Shown here in pieces: positions 5,396-8,039 of a stretch of 8,039 bases of DNA (positions are counted from its first letter, which is position 1; every line of letters begins with the position of its first letter). A model generated the notes under the pieces. The model searched no databases and was not told the DNA's origin. It saw only the letters and a list, made by a program, of their open reading frames with translations. The DNA is from Deltaproteobacteria bacterium RBG_13_49_15 (lineage in GTDB: Bacteria; Desulfobacterota; Desulfobacteria; Desulfobacterales; UBA2156): positions 921 through 8,959 of the forward strand of contig MGQD01000187.1 in assembly GCA_001797695.1 (NCBI GenBank), in the 5' to 3' direction. The translations under genes were made by a program, and so were the position numbers.

Positions 5396-6697
5396 CTACC
5401 TCATGAACATATTGGGTAGAATTGTTGCGATCTGCGGAAACAGAAAAAGCAGAAATGCACAAAATAAAAGGCTTAACAAAAACGGATAGACGCCTGAATA
5501 AATCACATTGAATGGAATCTTTGTGATGGCCCTGACCACAAACACGTTGATCGCCACAGGAGGGATGACGACCCCGATCATGACCGTAATGGCGATGATC
5601 ATTCCGAACCAGAGCGGATCGTATCCCAGCTTGATGATCGCCGGATAAAAAATCGGCGTTGCCAGAACCAAAAAGGCCAGATCGTCGATAAAAGATCCGC
5701 CCACAAGGTAGATAATACCGATGATGATCATGATGAGATTCCGGTTAAGCGGGAGCGAAATGATCCAGTCTGCAGCAATCATCGGGATTTTGGTTCTGGC
5801 AAGAAAGTGGCCGAGAACGGTGGAACCGGCGATCAGCATCAGCACCATGCAAGCGGTTCGAAGCGATTCCACCATCGCTTTGACATACTCTTTGAATCCG
5901 AGGTCCCTTTTGATGACCGACAGGGCCAGGACGGCAAAGGTCCCCACGCTCCCCGCCTCGGTGGGGGTGAAAAAGCCGTTCATCAGTCCGCCGATGACGA
6001 GTAAAAAAATAAAAACAACCCAAAGGACCTCAGGCAAGGATGCCACACGCTTTTTCCATGTCGATTTTTCTCCCTTGGGACCGAGCGACGGGTTGACTTT
6101 GCACCAAACGAAGATGATGCAGATAAAGAAAAAAGCGATCATCAGGCCCGGGAGGATACCGGCCAGAAACAGCTTCCCGATCGATTGTTCGGTGATAATG
6201 CCGAAAATAATCAATGTGACGCTTGGCGGCATCAAGATCCCCAGAGTACCGACAGTGGCGACAATTCCCGCAGATAGCTTTTTATCATAATTGTATCGGT
6301 CCATCTCCGGGACTGCGACACTGGCAAACGTGGCCGCTGTGGCGGGGGAGGATCCGCAAATCGCCTTAAATACCGTCGCCCCGACAACGGTGGCCATGGC
6401 CAGGCCGCCCGGAATATGGCCGATGAATTTGTAGGCCGAATCATAAAGCCGCTTGGCGATTCCGGCGTTAAAAGCGATTTGCCCCATCAAAACAAAAAGA
6501 GGGATCACCGTAAATCCGTAGGAGGCAAAAACGTCAAAAAAATCCTTTGCCAAAAGGTTCAGTCCGGCTTTCAAGGAAACGATGTAACTGAAACCCAGAA
6601 ATCCGACCAGGGCCATAACAAATCCGAGTTCGATCCCTGTCAGAAAAAGGATCAGGACAAGTGTTAGCCCTATAATGCCGACCACGACCTCACTCAT
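5396..6697 (-). CDS. dctM: TRAP transporter large permease subunit (DctM family)
   Basis: A 433-residue, highly hydrophobic inner-membrane protein with about 12 membrane segments, the usual size for DctM. Family landmarks include CGSSPATAATFASVAVPEM (about 114-132), GILMPPS (153-159) with a pseudo-symmetric counterpart GVVIPPVAINVF (375-386), and FTPTEAG (243-249). DctM forms the ion-coupled translocation channel of tripartite ATP-independent periplasmic transporters. It works with DctQ and the periplasmic DctP protein to import small organic solutes using a sodium or proton gradient. The ATG overlaps the end of dctQ by 8 bp (ATGAGTGA), which implies translational coupling, and it also has a strong Shine-Dalgarno. 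Confidence 0.95.
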   Translation of the reverse strand: MSEVVVGIIGLTLVLILFLTGIELGFVMALVGFLGFSYIVSLKAGLNLLAKDFFDVFASYGFTVIPLFVLMGQIAFNAGIAKRLYDSAYKFIGHIPGGLAMATVVGATVFKAICGSSPATAATFASVAVPEMDRYNYDKKLSAGIVATVGTLGILMPPSVTLIIFGIITEQSIGKLFLAGILPGLMIAFFFICIIFVWCKVNPSLGPKGEKSTWKKRVASLPEVLWVVFIFLLVIGGLMNGFFTPTEAGSVGTFAVLALSVIKRDLGFKEYVKAMVESLRTACMVLMLIAGSTVLGHFLARTKIPMIAADWIISLPLNRNLIMIIIGIIYLVGGSFIDDLAFLVLATPIFYPAIIKLGYDPLWFGMIIAITVMIGVVIPPVAINVFVVRAITKIPFNVIYSGVYPFLLSLLFCAFLLFLFPQIATILPNMFMR

Positions 6698-7172
6698 ATT
6701 TGCCTCCCAGCACCTGAAGAATATGCGTGATCAGGACAAGGCATTGGATAAAGCAACTGAATCCCAGGCCGAAAGCCAGGGGGTAAAAGGGTAACTGCAG
6801 GGTCAGGGAAACCTCTCCGGTGCGATAGAGGTCCATTCCAATTTTGATGAGATTCCAGCCGAGCAATGAAAAAAGGAAGATCCCCATGCATCGGGTGGTG
6901 ATATGGAAGATATTTCTTACCCTCTTTTGAAATTTGAAGACAAAAAAATCCACCAGAACATGAGCTTTAAGAAGGGTGGTGAGAGGGACGGCAAAACCAA
7001 TGACGATGGCGCCGGAAAATGCCACAATCTCATAGGTTCCGACAATCGGTCTGCGAAACGACCGTAAAATGACATCGACGATGGTTAGAAACATGATGAA
7101 GGTAAGACTGATCCCTGCAATGGTGTTGAGGAACTTGCTCATCGCCTGGACCTTCCGGACAATTGAATCCAT
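6690..7172 (-). CDS. dctQ: TRAP transporter small permease subunit (DctQ family)
   Basis: A 160-residue inner-membrane protein with four predicted membrane segments, at about residues 13-36, 47-68, 91-113 and 129-152. The stretch RRPIVGTYEIVAFSGAIVIG (about 40-59), followed by the segment ending LLKAHVLVDFF, is typical of DctQ. The subunit supports DctM in the membrane and helps dock the binding protein. I chose ATG 7172 because AGG lies at 7179-7181 with a 6-base spacer and the resulting N-terminus has normal family length. An upstream ATG at 7235 would add 21 residues translated from the GC-rich hairpin, which is unlikely. The gene overlaps dctM by 8 bp and lies about 100 bp after dctP. Confidence 0.92.
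   Translation of the reverse strand: MDSIVRKVQAMSKFLNTIAGISLTFIMFLTIVDVILRSFRRPIVGTYEIVAFSGAIVIGFAVPLTTLLKAHVLVDFFVFKFQKRVRNIFHITTRCMGIFLFSLLGWNLIKIGMDLYRTGEVSLTLQLPFYPLAFGLGFSCFIQCLVLITHILQVLGGKYE
6703..6708 (-). promoter_or_regulatory. Strong Shine-Dalgarno for dctM inside dctQ
   Basis: On the minus strand GGGAGG lies 5 bases before the dctM ATG and within the last codons of dctQ. It allows independent initiation as well as coupling through the overlapping stop and start codons. Confidence 0.6.
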
Positions 7173-7183
7173 GCAACACCTAT

Positions 7184-7212
7184 AAAAGGGAGGGAGTCGA
7201 TCCTCCCTCCCC
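7184..7212 (-). terminator. Terminator/attenuator-like hairpin between dctP and dctQ
   Basis: Read on the minus strand, GGGAGGG (7212-7206) pairs perfectly with CCCTCCC (7194-7188). Two more pairs are possible past a single-base bulge, and TTTT (7187-7184) follows. This has the form of a short intrinsic terminator. The dctQ ribosome binding site begins only a few bases later. In TRAP and ABC operons, such a hairpin after the binding-protein gene often stabilises the upstream messenger or reduces read-through, so that the periplasmic protein outnumbers the permease. The T-run is short, so partial termination is more likely than complete termination. Confidence 0.55.
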
Positions 7213-7270
7213 TTCCCTTCTAAATTTCTCCCCAAAATGATCGATCTAAACCGAACCGCTTCGATTCTTT

Positions 7271-8039
7271 TTACTTTTGAAGCTTCTTAAGCTCTTCCTG
7301 ACAGAACTTCAGAGCTTCCTCGCCGGGAAGATTTTTTTCCTTCATGGCTTTCACATAGTCATCCAGAATCGGGAGAACCATCTTAGCCCATCTGGCATCT
7401 TCTTCTTTTGAAAGGGAGATGGCTTTAATCCCCTTAGAGGCTGCCAAAGTGGATCCTTCCTTATCAATTTCGTCCCATCCCTGCCCTGTTTTGATAATCC
7501 ATTCTTCGTTGATCTCTTCGATGATTTTCTGGACGTCTGCAGGGAGTGCATTCCATTTATCCTTGTTCATCACCACAAAAAATCCCGTGGTATAGGCAGA
7601 GCCATAGTTTAAGGTCGTTGAGCTGACGACCTCTCCGAGCTTCCACCCTTTCAAAGCTTCGAGAGGAAATACCCCTCCTTCGGCCACCCCCTTTTGAATG
7701 GCATCATAGCGCTCCGGCATCGGCATCGCCACCGGGACTCCGCCAAGCGCCCCAACGATCTTGGCGCTGAGGCCGTGGCAGGCGATCTTCACCCCTTTCA
7801 GATCTTCGAGTTTGGCGACGGCTTTTTTCGTATGAAGAATTCCGGGGCCGTGCGCGTGCAGATACATGACCTTGACATCATCGAACTCTTTGGGCCTGAA
7901 TTTTTTTAAATAGATATTGATGAGCTTGGTCGCTTCAAGGCCGTTACGGTATCCCAGAGGAAGATCAATGACTTCCGTTAAGGGAAATCGCCCGCGGGTG
8001 TATCCCAAAACAGACAACCCGACATCGGATAGCCCCTTG
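7271..8039 (-). CDS. dctP: TRAP transporter periplasmic substrate-binding protein, DctP family (5' end beyond window)
   Basis: The frame is open to the right edge, so the start and signal peptide are missing; the last 256 residues are visible. The visible part begins KGLSDVGLSVLGYTRGRFPL and has the usual DctP layout. HTKKAVAKLEDLKGVKIACH is followed by GALGGVPVAMPMPERYDAIQ and then the segment ending EALKGWKLGEVV, which includes the helix-linked hinge. The C-terminal helix is Lys- and Glu-rich. The protein captures a small solute in the periplasm and delivers it to DctQM. Most family members have Arg in the KIR motif after LKG, which salt-bridges the substrate carboxylate. Here that position is Ala (KIA). 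The gene is first of the visible operon and is followed by a hairpin. Confidence 0.93.
   Translation of the reverse strand, partial: KGLSDVGLSVLGYTRGRFPLTEVIDLPLGYRNGLEATKLINIYLKKFRPKEFDDVKVMYLHAHGPGILHTKKAVAKLEDLKGVKIACHGLSAKIVGALGGVPVAMPMPERYDAIQKGVAEGGVFPLEALKGWKLGEVVSSTTLNYGSAYTTGFFVVMNKDKWNALPADVQKIIEEINEEWIIKTGQGWDEIDKEGSTLAASKGIKAISLSKEEDARWAKMVLPILDDYVKAMKEKNLPGEEALKFCQEELKKLQK

Overview
The window looks like chromosomal DNA from a Gram-negative bacterium of moderate GC content, most likely a Desulfobacterota (former Deltaproteobacteria) member. The support is a sigma-32 factor carrying a full RpoH box, a TRAP transporter, a PilZ protein, a lipoprotein with many TPR units, and the style of the dispersed repeats. 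This is inferred from protein character and cannot be proven here.

Left part, minus strand (1-2696): an RpoH-type sigma factor is followed by a large TPR lipoprotein that runs off the left edge. The two genes are close enough to be one transcription unit. The lipoprotein has no complete reading frame inside the window because its stop codon lies beyond base 1.

Middle (2697-3643): this stretch has no intact protein gene. It holds a 183-bp segment bounded by 23-bp imperfect inverted repeats (19 of 23 positions identical), then a complete tRNA-Arg(TCT). An AT-rich spacer with two promoter-like boxes follows, then a GC-rich patch with hairpins and what looks like the decayed 3' end of a coding frame. 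That frame overlaps the start of the next gene. The single plus-strand protein gene (3644-4153) encodes a PilZ domain behind an N-terminal zinc-ribbon-like module, so it is probably a c-di-GMP effector. A further copy of the inverted-repeat sequence lies just after it.

Right part, minus strand (8039 down to 4321): a DctP-type TRAP substrate-binding protein (cut by the right edge), DctQ, DctM and an MJ1255/VC2487-like glycosyltransferase lie in one direction. DctQ and DctM overlap by 8 bp, and only 28 bp separate DctM from the glycosyltransferase. A GC-rich hairpin followed by four T's sits between dctP and dctQ and could lower expression of the membrane subunits relative to the binding protein. 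The binding protein has Ala where this family normally has its carboxylate-binding Arg, so its ligand may be atypical.

I see no CRISPR array, intact transposase, phage module or defence system. The most unusual items are the inverted-repeat element and its extra copy, the dctP/dctQ hairpin, the altered ligand site of DctP, and the decayed GC-rich patch in front of the PilZ gene.
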